From the NCBI GenBank assembly GCA_017549745.1, contig JAFYUA010000064.1:1-5599 (forward strand): a stretch of 5,599 nucleotides of DNA. The letters are read 5' to 3'. The translations under genes were made by a program, and so were the position numbers. The notes under the pieces were generated by a model. That model did not search any database, was not told the origin of the DNA, and saw nothing but the letters and a program-made list of their open reading frames with translations. This document shows positions 1 through 5,599 of this stretch, one piece after another. The DNA comes from Clostridia bacterium (GTDB lineage Bacteria; Bacillota; Clostridia; UMGS1810). Numbering within the stretch: position 1 is the first letter of the stretch; each line of letters starts with the position of its first letter.

Positions 1-984
1 GAGTCGGGCCGCATCATAGCTGACCTCAAGCAGATAGGGCAGCAGTTTGTTGTTGCCAAGGGCGGCAACGGCGGTTGGGGCAACTGTCACTTTGCCACTG
101 CCACCCGTCAGATACCTCGCTTTGCCAAAAGCGGCACCGAGGGAGAGCGCCGCGACATCATCATGGAGCTAAAGCTTCTTGCCGATGTTGGCTTGGTGGG
201 CTTTCCCAATGTGGGCAAATCCACTCTTTTGTCAGTTGTGAGTGATGCCCGCCCCAAGATTGCCAACTATCATTTCACCACTTTAGAGCCAAATCTCGGC
301 GTGGTGGACATGGGCGTGGGCAGAAGCTTTGTCATGGCAGATATCCCCGGCATCATCGAGGGTGCAAGTGAGGGCATAGGTCTTGGCCATGAATTTTTGC
401 GCCATGTAGAGCGCACCCGCTTGCTCATTCATGTGGTAGATGCATCGGGCATTGAGGGCAGAAACCCCATAGAGGATTTTGACCTCATCAACAAAGAGAT
501 TGAAATGTACAATCCCACACTTGCAAGCCGCACTCAGATTGTAGCCGCCAACAAGCGCGACCTTGTGTATGACGCATCCATCTATGATAGCTTTTGCGCC
601 GAAATGGAGCAAAGGGGCTACAAAGTATTTCAAATTTCTGCCGCCACCAACTCGGGCGTGTCGGAGCTTATGAACTATGTAGCATCAATCCTCGATGATA
701 TCCCCGTGCCTGTTCTCTTTGATGAGGATGAAGATGAGGTTCAGGTGATTTCATATGAGGATGAAGCACCGTTCACCTGCAGGGTAGAAGATGGTGTCTA
801 CATCGTAGAAGGTCGCTGGCTCAAGCGTCTGCTTGGCTCAACCAATTTTGAAGATAATGAGTCGCTTCAGTATTTCCAAAATGCTCTTCGCAAAAAAGGT
901 GTCATCAAAGCACTTGAAAAGCTCGGCATTAGTGAAGGTGACCCCGTGCAGATGTATGAGGTTGAATTTGATTATATAAAATAA
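1..984 (+). CDS. obg: Obg/CgtA family GTPase, 3' part (5' end outside window)
   Basis: Frame 1 is open from the first base, so the gene is cut at the window edge; 327 residues are visible of a family length of roughly 420-430. Visible residues 1-54 are the end of the glycine-rich Obg fold (KGGNGGWGN at about 20-28, then FATATRQIPRFAKSG). The G domain follows: G1 GFPNVGKST at 67-75, switch I YHFTT at 90-94, G3 DIPG at 114-117, G4 NKRD at 184-187 and G5 SA at 213-214. A short acidic linker (DEDEDE, 241-246) leads to the C-terminal OCT domain at about 250-327. Known role of the family: a cytoplasmic GTPase that binds the 50S subunit late in assembly and responds to (p)ppGpp. The ATG at 163 is internal (residue 55) and is not the start. 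The loop reads GGNGGWGN; I recall an arginine as more usual in place of the Asn. All GTP-binding motifs are intact. The gene is followed by its own terminator, which separates it from the downstream operon. Confidence 0.97.
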   Translation, partial: ESGRIIADLKQIGQQFVVAKGGNGGWGNCHFATATRQIPRFAKSGTEGERRDIIMELKLLADVGLVGFPNVGKSTLLSVVSDARPKIANYHFTTLEPNLGVVDMGVGRSFVMADIPGIIEGASEGIGLGHEFLRHVERTRLLIHVVDASGIEGRNPIEDFDLINKEIEMYNPTLASRTQIVAANKRDLVYDASIYDSFCAEMEQRGYKVFQISAATNSGVSELMNYVASILDDIPVPVLFDEDEDEVQVISYEDEAPFTCRVEDGVYIVEGRWLKRLLGSTNFEDNESLQYFQNALRKKGVIKALEKLGISEGDPVQMYEVEFDYIK

Positions 985-991
985 AGCCTTT

Positions 992-1039
992 AAAACGCTC
1001 TAAATGTTCGATTTTGATTGACATTGGGGCGTTTTTTTT
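992..1039 (+). terminator. Rho-independent terminator after obg
   Basis: An inverted repeat lies 7 bases after the obg stop codon. AAAACGCTCT pairs with GGGGCGTTTT (two G-T wobbles) and AATGT pairs with ACATT, with one bulged A. That gives about 15 pairs around a 13-base AT-rich loop. The descending arm runs into eight T residues at 1032-1039. The structure fits an intrinsic terminator for obg transcription. Its 3' half overlaps the promoter annotated at 1018-1046. On the minus strand the T-run is only four bases, so strong bidirectional action is not indicated. Confidence 0.88.
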
Positions 1040-1046
1040 GTATAAT
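1018..1046 (+). promoter_or_regulatory. Consensus sigma-A type promoter for the yhbY-leuS operon
   Basis: TTGACA at 1018-1023 and TATAAT at 1041-1046 are both exact consensus hexamers with the optimal 17-base spacer. The predicted transcription start is near 1052-1054, giving a leader of about 36 bases before the yhbY ATG at 1089. The -35 box sits at the end of the terminator loop and the start of its descending arm. The spacer contains the rest of that arm and the T-run. There is no extended -10 TGn. Assignment to the housekeeping sigma factor is inferred from consensus match only. Confidence 0.87.
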
Positions 1047-1088
1047 AAAATAGTATATGTTTTATAATGAAAGTGAGTGTGCAAAAAT

Positions 1089-1532
1089 ATGCTTACAAGC
1101 AAACAAAGGGCATATTTAAGAAGCCTTTCCAATAAACTCGAGCCTATTTTTCAGGTGGGCAAGGGTGGTGTCAATGACAATCAGCTAAAGCAGATTGATG
1201 AGGCTTTAGAGAAAAGAGAGCTTGTCAAAGTGCATGTGCTCGAAAATGCTCTTCTCGACACGCGAAGCGTGTGCAATGAGGTAGCAGATGCGCTCGGTGC
1301 TGAGCCTGTGCAGGTCATTGGCAAAAAGTTTATAATATATAAAGAATCCAAAGAAAATAAAAGAATAGACCTTAAAGATGCCGAGCTTTCCGAGACTGCG
1401 CGCATTCGCAAAAGAGCAGCCGAAGCCAACCAAAAGGCTAAGGGCAAGACATCAAAGCCAAAGCGCTTTGAAGCGGACAAGCCAGGCAAAAAATTTGGTG
1501 CCAAAACTCTTCGTACAAGGCGGTCGAAATAA
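1089..1532 (+). CDS. yhbY: YhbY-type CRM-domain RNA-binding protein with basic C-terminal tail
   Basis: The 147-residue product begins MLTSKQRAYLRSL, the usual opening of this family, which is why I choose the ATG at 1089 over the in-frame GTG at 1077. The CRM (YhbY) domain covers about residues 1-97, with the GKGG loop at 24-27 and the closing VIGKKFIIYKESKENK stretch at about 76-91. Family members bind RNA and are associated with pre-50S ribosomal particles. Beyond the domain, residues 105-147 form a Lys/Arg-rich tail (18 of 43 basic, three acidic), probably disordered and likely to add RNA or ribosome affinity; stand-alone homologues are typically about 95-100 residues. The Shine-Dalgarno signal is weak (GTGA at 1073-1076, 12 bases from the ATG), making it the poorest of the operon. 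It is the first gene of the operon behind the promoter at 1018-1046. Its stop codon directly abuts the nadD ATG (TAAATG), suggesting translational coupling. Confidence 0.93.
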   Translation: MLTSKQRAYLRSLSNKLEPIFQVGKGGVNDNQLKQIDEALEKRELVKVHVLENALLDTRSVCNEVADALGAEPVQVIGKKFIIYKESKENKRIDLKDAELSETARIRKRAAEANQKAKGKTSKPKRFEADKPGKKFGAKTLRTRRSK

Positions 1533-2141
1533 ATGCAAAAGTCAATCGGTGTGCTTGGCGGCACCTTCAATCCGATTCACAACGGTCATCTTGCAATGGC
1601 AAGAGCAGCACTTTCACAATGCAATTTGTCAAAGGTGATATTTTTGCCAAACGGCAATCCGCCGCACAAAACAGGGGAGCCTATAGTGGCACCTGAGCAC
1701 CGCCTGAACATGGTGAAGCTTGCCATAGATGGCATCGATGTTTTTGAAGTGTCTGACTATGAGATAAAGAGAACCGAGCCGTCATATACTGTACACACCA
1801 ATCGGGTGTTCAAGCTCATGTATGATTGTCCTGTGCATTTTATCATAGGTGCCGATTCTCTCTACACGCTTTCCAAATGGTATCGCTATGATGAACTCAT
1901 GGCGGAATGCAGCTTCATTGTGGCGGACAGGCTAAGCTGTCATGGCTCTGATGTGGCAAAGGCGTGCAGTGAGCACAATCAAAGAGGCGGCAGTGCTACT
2001 CTTCTTTCCATGCCCACTATCGATGTCACATCCACTGATATCAGACTCATTATCAAAAACGGCGGCAATGCAGATGAGTATCTGCCAAGCTCTGTTGCCG
2101 AATATATCAAAGCTCACAACTTGTATCAATCGGAGGTTTAA
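1533..2141 (+). CDS. nadD: Nicotinate-nucleotide adenylyltransferase (NaMN adenylyltransferase)
   Basis: The 202-residue product matches full-length NadD. It transfers AMP from ATP to nicotinate mononucleotide to give deamido-NAD, the step before NAD synthetase, in the cytoplasm. Visible nucleotidyltransferase signatures are GGTFNPIHNGHL at residues 9-20 (the HxGH motif is H16-N-G-H19), NPPHK at 42-46, PSYT at 83-86, the GAD motif at 106-108, W116 and the C-terminal STDIR at 167-171. All catalytic and nucleotide-binding motifs are present. The start is fixed by the position of the GGTF motif and by a Shine-Dalgarno AAGGCGG at 1517-1523, nine bases upstream and lying inside the end of yhbY. 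There is no gap from the yhbY stop and one base to the yqeK start, so these genes are almost surely co-transcribed. Residues about 134-155, between VADR and the final strand, are poorly conserved and somewhat Ser/Cys-rich. This is ordinary for the family and gives no sign of inactivation. Confidence 0.97.
   Translation: MQKSIGVLGGTFNPIHNGHLAMARAALSQCNLSKVIFLPNGNPPHKTGEPIVAPEHRLNMVKLAIDGIDVFEVSDYEIKRTEPSYTVHTNRVFKLMYDCPVHFIIGADSLYTLSKWYRYDELMAECSFIVADRLSCHGSDVAKACSEHNQRGGSATLLSMPTIDVTSTDIRLIIKNGGNADEYLPSSVAEYIKAHNLYQSEV
2131..2136 (+). promoter_or_regulatory. Ribosome binding site of yqeK
   Basis: CGGAGG lies six bases before the ATG at 2143, inside the last codons of nadD. It decides the yqeK start: the same frame stays open upstream to 1942, but that extension overlaps nadD and has no family similarity. 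Confidence 0.8.
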
Positions 2142-2142
2142 A

Positions 2143-2721
2143 ATGACCATAGACGAAATACGCGCAAAGCTCAAAATAGCTCTCAATGAAAAGCGCTTTA
2201 ATCATTCCCTCGGCGTAGTGCAGACTGCAGTGGAGCTTGCCCGTCACTACGGTGCTGATGCTCACAAAACTGCCCTTGCCGCGCTTTTGCATGATTGTGC
2301 CAAAAACTATTCCCATCAAGAGATGTTTGAACTGTGCGAGCGTTTCGGTGTGGAGCTTGACGAAACCTCCAAAGCTGCCCCTGGTCTTATTCATGGCTTT
2401 CTTGGTGCCGTCATTGCCGATAAATACTATGGCGTGTCAGACCCCGAGATTTATGATGCCATATATTATCACACTGTGGGCAAACCCGATATGAGCCTGC
2501 TCACCAAGATTATCTACATAGCCGATGGCATTGAGCCAGGCAGAACCTTTGATGGAGTGGATCAAATCCGAGAGCTTGTGTTTGATGACATTGACCGTGC
2601 TTTGGTGCTGCAGATTGACTATACCATCAGGTCGGTAATCAATCGCGGAGGTCTGCTTCACACCAACACCATCGACACAAGAAACTACTATCTCCGACAA
2701 AAACAAATCAAGGTGAAATAA
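2143..2721 (+). CDS. yqeK: YqeK family HD-domain hydrolase, probable Ap4A hydrolase (symmetrical)
   Basis: The 192-residue product is full length for the YqeK family. Members are cytoplasmic metal-dependent HD hydrolases shown to split diadenosine tetraphosphate into two ADP in several Gram-positive bacteria. The metal-binding set is visible in order: H21 in the FNHSLGV motif, the H50-D51 doublet in ALLHDCAK, H84 in the IHG motif, H110 in YYHTVG and D128 in IADGIEP. No key residue is missing. A strong Shine-Dalgarno site at 2131-2136 supports the ATG at 2143. The gene follows nadD with one base between stop and start; nadD-yqeK adjacency is common in Firmicutes, and the two are reported fused in some Mollicutes. 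Only two bases separate its stop from the LCP gene. The exact substrate in this organism is inferred from the family. Older databases call it a putative NAD metabolism HD protein. Confidence 0.94.
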   Translation: MTIDEIRAKLKIALNEKRFNHSLGVVQTAVELARHYGADAHKTALAALLHDCAKNYSHQEMFELCERFGVELDETSKAAPGLIHGFLGAVIADKYYGVSDPEIYDAIYYHTVGKPDMSLLTKIIYIADGIEPGRTFDGVDQIRELVFDDIDRALVLQIDYTIRSVINRGGLLHTNTIDTRNYYLRQKQIKVK

Positions 2722-2723
2722 TA

Positions 2724-4007
2724 ATGAAATTTTTAAGTCCTGCATTGCAATTATATATCAAAGCAACTGCATGGTTCACGGCAATCTTTGCGTCCATTGC
2801 AATTGTTTTCATGCCCCTCGTGCCAACTCTTCTGAGCCTCATGGGATTTCAGTCATTTTTTGGCATCACCTTTTCTGGTGAGACGGAGCGCACCTATGTG
2901 AATGTGCTCATGATGGGGCTCGACAAAGAGGAAACCCGAAGCGATGTAATGATGATTGCTCAACTCAACTTAGAGAGTAATTCGATAAATGTGCTTCAGA
3001 TTCCCCGTGATACCTACATTCAGAACAAACGCTATGACAAAAAGATAAATTCTGCCTATGGCGCGGGCGGAGCTGAAAAATCAATTCAAGAGGTGCAGAC
3101 TCTTGTTGACATCGACATTGACAAATACGCCATTGTCACCACGGCGGGCTTTCGCGATGTTATTGATGCTGTGGGAGGCATATATTATGACATTCCGCAG
3201 GATATGAACTATGATGACCCCCTGCAGGATTTACACATTCACCTCAAGGCGGGCTATCAGCTCCTCGATGGTGACAAAGCCGAGCAATATGTGCGTTGCC
3301 GCTATATTTATCCCACGGGCGACCTTGGCAGGGTAGAGGCCCAGAGTGATTTTCTCAAAGAAGCTTTCAAACAGATTACCGAGCGCTACAAATCGGGTGA
3401 TGATGTTGACACGCAGCGTCTCATCACCACTCTCGGTGACATGGTCGACACCAACTTCACCCTTGCCGAAATGCTCAAATATGCCCCTTATCTTTTGAGT
3501 GTCAACATGGACCACCTCAACATTATGATGCTTGAGGGCAGACCTGAATATCGCAATCATGTTTCATATTTTATAGCCGACAAAGCCAAAAACCAAAAGC
3601 TTGTGCGCGAATATTTCACTCCCGAGATTTCCGAGGCAGACCTTAGCGAAATCAAAGCAAGAGACAAAGCTCTCGGCAGTGCCTACACAGAGCATCTCAC
3701 AAGCGATGCCCCCATAGCCAATATTGCGGCATCAGAGATAAATGTGTATGTATATGACTATTCGGGCACCGATGGTGCAAAAGGCGAGGAAGCTTCCAAA
3801 AAGCTCAAAAAAGCAGGCTACAAAGTGGTGGGCAGTGTGGTTGCCAAAACTGCCACAGCCGACAAAACCTATTGCGTGAGCAGTCAGCAAAGTCAGCTTT
3901 CGTCTGCCGTTGCAGCGTCGCTATCGCTTGAGCATTATTATCTCAACCCCGACTATTCAGACGAAGCCGATGTTATATTAATTCTTGGAAAGGAAGATAA
4001 ACAATGA
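2724..4007 (+). CDS. LCP family (LytR-CpsA-Psr) cell-wall glycopolymer ligase with LytR_C domain
   Basis: The 427-residue product has a short N-terminal cytoplasmic segment, a membrane-spanning helix at about residues 14-40 and an extracellular part. The LCP domain starts near 58 (YVNVLMMGLDKEETRSDVM). Typical pyrophosphate and lipid-substrate residues are seen at R72/D74, the PRDT motif at 94-97, and R191, R193, D200, R203 and Q207 (RCR...GDLGRVEAQ). A linker of about 310-337 leads to a LytR_C type domain at about 339-425. LCP enzymes move teichoic acid, capsule or related polymers from an undecaprenyl carrier onto peptidoglycan; older annotation as a transcriptional attenuator is misleading. 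The Shine-Dalgarno AAGGTGA (2710-2716) lies seven bases before the ATG, within the end of yqeK. The stop overlaps the rsfS start by four bases (ATGA), implying translational coupling with a ribosome-silencing factor. Which polymer it attaches cannot be read from the sequence, so I give no specific symbol. Confidence 0.92.
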   Translation: MKFLSPALQLYIKATAWFTAIFASIAIVFMPLVPTLLSLMGFQSFFGITFSGETERTYVNVLMMGLDKEETRSDVMMIAQLNLESNSINVLQIPRDTYIQNKRYDKKINSAYGAGGAEKSIQEVQTLVDIDIDKYAIVTTAGFRDVIDAVGGIYYDIPQDMNYDDPLQDLHIHLKAGYQLLDGDKAEQYVRCRYIYPTGDLGRVEAQSDFLKEAFKQITERYKSGDDVDTQRLITTLGDMVDTNFTLAEMLKYAPYLLSVNMDHLNIMMLEGRPEYRNHVSYFIADKAKNQKLVREYFTPEISEADLSEIKARDKALGSAYTEHLTSDAPIANIAASEINVYVYDYSGTDGAKGEEASKKLKKAGYKVVGSVVAKTATADKTYCVSSQQSQLSSAVAASLSLEHYYLNPDYSDEADVILILGKEDKQ

Positions 4008-4363
4008 ATTCCAAACAAACAATGGAAGCTGTTGTAAAATGTATGGATTCCAAAAAAGCTGCCGATATCAAGGTGCTCGATATCAGCGGTGTCACCACCA
4101 TGGCAGACTATTTTGTCATCTGTCAGGGTAATTCGGGCACTCAGATGAAAGCAATAGCAGAGGAAGTCGAAGAAAAACTCTCAGAACAGGGTGTTCAGCC
4201 CCTGGGCAGAGAGGGCATGAGCACAGCATATTGGATTTTGATGGACTACGGCGATGTTATCGTGCATATTTTCTCAAGCGAATCACGCGGATTTTATTCC
4301 ATCGAAAATCTGTGGTCAGATGCCGCAGAGGTGGATATATCCTCAATTGTAACCGAAGATTAA
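4004..4363 (+). CDS. rsfS: Ribosomal silencing factor RsfS
   Basis: The 119-residue product is full length for RsfS (YbeB/Iojap, DUF143). The protein binds ribosomal protein uL14 on the 50S subunit and blocks joining with 30S when nutrients are short. Family landmarks are ADYFVICQGNS at residues 34-44, the EG near 70-71, WILMDYGDVIVHIF at 77-90, and ESRGFYSIENLW at 93-104. The start is an ATGA overlap with the LCP stop codon, served by an AAAGGAA Shine-Dalgarno site near 3989-3995 inside the LCP gene. In Firmicutes rsfS usually lies downstream of nadD and yqeK, as here, although the LCP gene is placed between. The stop is followed by a 19-base gap to leuS with no terminator, so read-through into leuS is expected. 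Confidence 0.97.
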   Translation: MNSKQTMEAVVKCMDSKKAADIKVLDISGVTTMADYFVICQGNSGTQMKAIAEEVEEKLSEQGVQPLGREGMSTAYWILMDYGDVIVHIFSSESRGFYSIENLWSDAAEVDISSIVTED

Positions 4364-4367
4364 TTTT

Positions 4368-4373
4368 AAGGAG
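4368..4373 (+). promoter_or_regulatory. Ribosome binding site of leuS
   Basis: AAGGAG lies nine bases before the ATG at 4383, in the 19-base gap after rsfS. It is the only evident signal in that gap; there is no hairpin, T-box or separate promoter. Confidence 0.85.
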
Positions 4374-4382
4374 TTGACATAA

Positions 4383-5599
4383 ATGAATTACGATTTTGCC
4401 AAAATAGAACAAAAATGGCAGCAGAAATGGGAAGCCGACAAAGCCTTCAAGGTCACAGAAGATGCTTCCAAGCCCAAATACTACACCCTCGAGATGTTCC
4501 CTTATCCATCGGGCAATCTCCACATGGGTCATGTGCGCAACTATTCAATCGGTGATGTTGTAGCACGCTACAAAAAGATGAACGGTTTTAATGTGCTTCA
4601 TCCCATGGGTTGGGATTCCTTTGGTCTGCCTGCCGAGAATGCAGCCATCAAAAACGGTGCCAATCCCAAAGACTGGACCTTTTCCAACATGGACAACATG
4701 CGCGATCAGCTCAAGAGCATGGGCATCAGCTACGATTGGGACCGCGAACTCGCCACATGCAAGCAGGATTACTACAAATGGACCCAGTGGATGTTTTTGC
4801 AGCTTTATAACAATGACCTTGCCTATAAGAAGAAATCCTATGTAAACTGGTGTCCTTCTTGTAAAACTGTGCTTGCAAACGAACAGGTTGTAAACGGCAA
4901 GTGCGAAAGATGTAAAGCCGAAGTTGGCAAAAAAGACCTTGAGCAGTGGTTCTTTAGCATCACCAAATATGCCGACAAGCTCCTTGCCGACATCGACAAG
5001 CTCAAAGGCTGGCCCGAAAAGGTTAAGACCATGCAGGCAAACTGGATAGGCAAGAGCCACGGCGCCGAGGTAAGCTTCAAGCTCGACGGCTCCGACACTG
5101 CCCTCACAGTATACACCACCCGTCCTGACACAATCTATGGTGTGACCTTCATGGTAATGGCTCCTGAAAGTCCCCTTGTAGATGAAATTATTTCAGGCTC
5201 CGACACCGAAAAAGAGTGCCGCGAGTTCATTCACAAAATGCAGTTTGTCAAAGAGATGGACAGAGCATCCACCGATGTTGAAAAAGAAGGCGTGTTCACA
5301 GGCCGCTATGTCATCAATCCTCTCACAGGCAAAAAAGTGCCTCTCTATCTTGCCAACTATGTGCTCATGGACTATGGCACAGGCGTGGTAATGGCAGTGC
5401 CTGCCCATGACCAGCGCGACTTTGAATTTGCCCGCAAATACAATCTCCCCATCGATGTTGTCATCACTCCCGATGGCTCCGACATGAAAGGCTCCGACCT
5501 TACCGAGTCATTTGAAGCTGAGGGCATCATGATAAATTCAGGCGAGTTCAGCGGCATGAACAACCGCGAAGCTCTGCCCAAAATGATTGAATATATGAA
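4383..5599 (+). CDS. leuS: Leucyl-tRNA synthetase, 5' part (3' end outside window)
   Basis: The frame is open to the window edge, showing 405 complete codons of a protein usually about 800-860 residues. It charges tRNA-Leu with leucine in the cytoplasm. The opening [16 protein letters not shown] is typical of bacterial LeuRS. The class I HIGH motif is HMGH at 47-50 ([16 protein letters not shown]), followed by [15 protein letters not shown] at 74-88. Cysteines 157, 160, 174 and 177 form a complete four-Cys zinc-binding module. The CP1 editing domain is present with the threonine-rich TTRPDT at 245-250 and AVPAHDQRD at 338-346; T250 and D343 correspond to E. coli T252 and D345, so post-transfer editing should be intact. 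The KMSKS loop and anticodon-binding domain lie past the window. The gene appears to be transcribed from upstream genes, since the short gap before it holds only a Shine-Dalgarno site. Confidence 0.98.
   Translation, partial: MNYDFAKIEQKWQQKWEADKAFKVTEDASKPKYYTLEMFPYPSGNLHMGHVRNYSIGDVVARYKKMNGFNVLHPMGWDSFGLPAENAAIKNGANPKDWTFSNMDNMRDQLKSMGISYDWDRELATCKQDYYKWTQWMFLQLYNNDLAYKKKSYVNWCPSCKTVLANEQVVNGKCERCKAEVGKKDLEQWFFSITKYADKLLADIDKLKGWPEKVKTMQANWIGKSHGAEVSFKLDGSDTALTVYTTRPDTIYGVTFMVMAPESPLVDEIISGSDTEKECREFIHKMQFVKEMDRASTDVEKEGVFTGRYVINPLTGKKVPLYLANYVLMDYGTGVVMAVPAHDQRDFEFARKYNLPIDVVITPDGSDMKGSDLTESFEAEGIMINSGEFSGMNNREALPKMIEYM

Noticed and set aside
1063..1068. Second TATAAT in the yhbY leader
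   Set aside because: No acceptable -35 box lies 16-18 bases upstream; the promoter at 1018-1046 has both boxes perfect.
1077..1088. GTG at 1077 as the yhbY start
   Set aside because: It would add only MCKN before the family-typical MLTSKQRAYL opening, and the nearby bases give no suitable Shine-Dalgarno spacing for it.
1181..1570. 129-codon minus-strand frame across yhbY and the nadD start
   Set aside because: It is antisense to two confidently identified genes and rich in Ser/Leu/Phe as expected from the reverse of Lys/Ala/Glu codons; I see no supporting start signal.
1378..1638. 86-codon plus-strand frame bridging yhbY and nadD
   Set aside because: It is out of frame with both real genes, which show intact family motifs through the region, and it has no known similarity.
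1942..2142. Upstream extension of the yqeK frame into nadD
   Set aside because: The extra 67 residues overlap the nadD active-site region and match nothing; the CGGAGG site and family alignment place the start at 2143.
4374..4379. TTGACA just before leuS as a -35 box
   Set aside because: No -10-like hexamer appears at a proper distance (the bases near 4397 read TGCCAA), and a start there would fall inside leuS. It is probably chance beside the Shine-Dalgarno site.
4545..5060. 171-codon open frame on the minus strand inside leuS
   Set aside because: It lies fully antisense to well-conserved LeuRS motifs, including the zinc module, and its translation resembles no family I know. It is explained by codon bias of leuS.
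1..5599. Mobile element, CRISPR, tRNA, rRNA or defence system
   Set aside because: I found no repeat arrays, terminal inverted repeats, transposase or integrase motifs, or tRNA-like cloverleaf. Every long stretch is taken up by conserved housekeeping genes.

Overview
The window looks like a chromosomal housekeeping segment from a Gram-positive, low-to-mid GC bacterium of the Firmicutes, most likely a Clostridia member. I infer this from the gene order, from an Obg that carries the C-terminal OCT domain, from an LCP-family cell-wall ligase, and from Shine-Dalgarno sites of the AGGAGG/AAGGTGA type. Protein style and codon use would fit an Oscillospirales/Ruminococcus-like gut organism, but genus cannot be fixed from the sequence alone. 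All genes lie on the + strand and are tightly packed.

Layout: 1-984 is the 3' part of obg (ribosome-assembly GTPase), whose 5' end lies before the window. Positions 985-1088 hold a Rho-independent terminator (992-1039) with a full-consensus housekeeping promoter (TTGACA 1018-1023, 17-base spacer, TATAAT 1041-1046) built into its 3' half. From 1089 onward there is one apparent operon: yhbY-type CRM RNA-binding protein (1089-1532), nadD (1533-2141), yqeK (2143-2721), an LCP/LytR-type membrane glycopolymer ligase with a LytR_C domain (2724-4007), rsfS (4004-4363) and the 5' part of leuS (4383 to the window edge). Gaps between these genes run from a 4-base overlap to 19 bases. No gene-free stretch exceeds 300 bases; the only real intergenic region is 985-1088.

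Taken together, Obg, YhbY and RsfS all act on the large ribosomal subunit (assembly or silencing). NadD makes the NAD precursor dinucleotide. YqeK destroys diadenosine tetraphosphate, a by-product of aminoacyl-tRNA synthetases such as the LeuRS encoded at the end of the operon. The LCP protein links cell-wall polymer attachment to the same transcript. The cluster therefore ties ribosome availability, dinucleotide metabolism, tRNA charging and envelope growth to one promoter. This is a known kind of conserved Firmicutes neighbourhood. I see no phage, transposon, CRISPR, defence or novel multi-gene system here. The points worth a second look are the fused terminator/promoter, the LCP gene inside the operon, the lack of space for a T-box before leuS, and the basic tail on YhbY.
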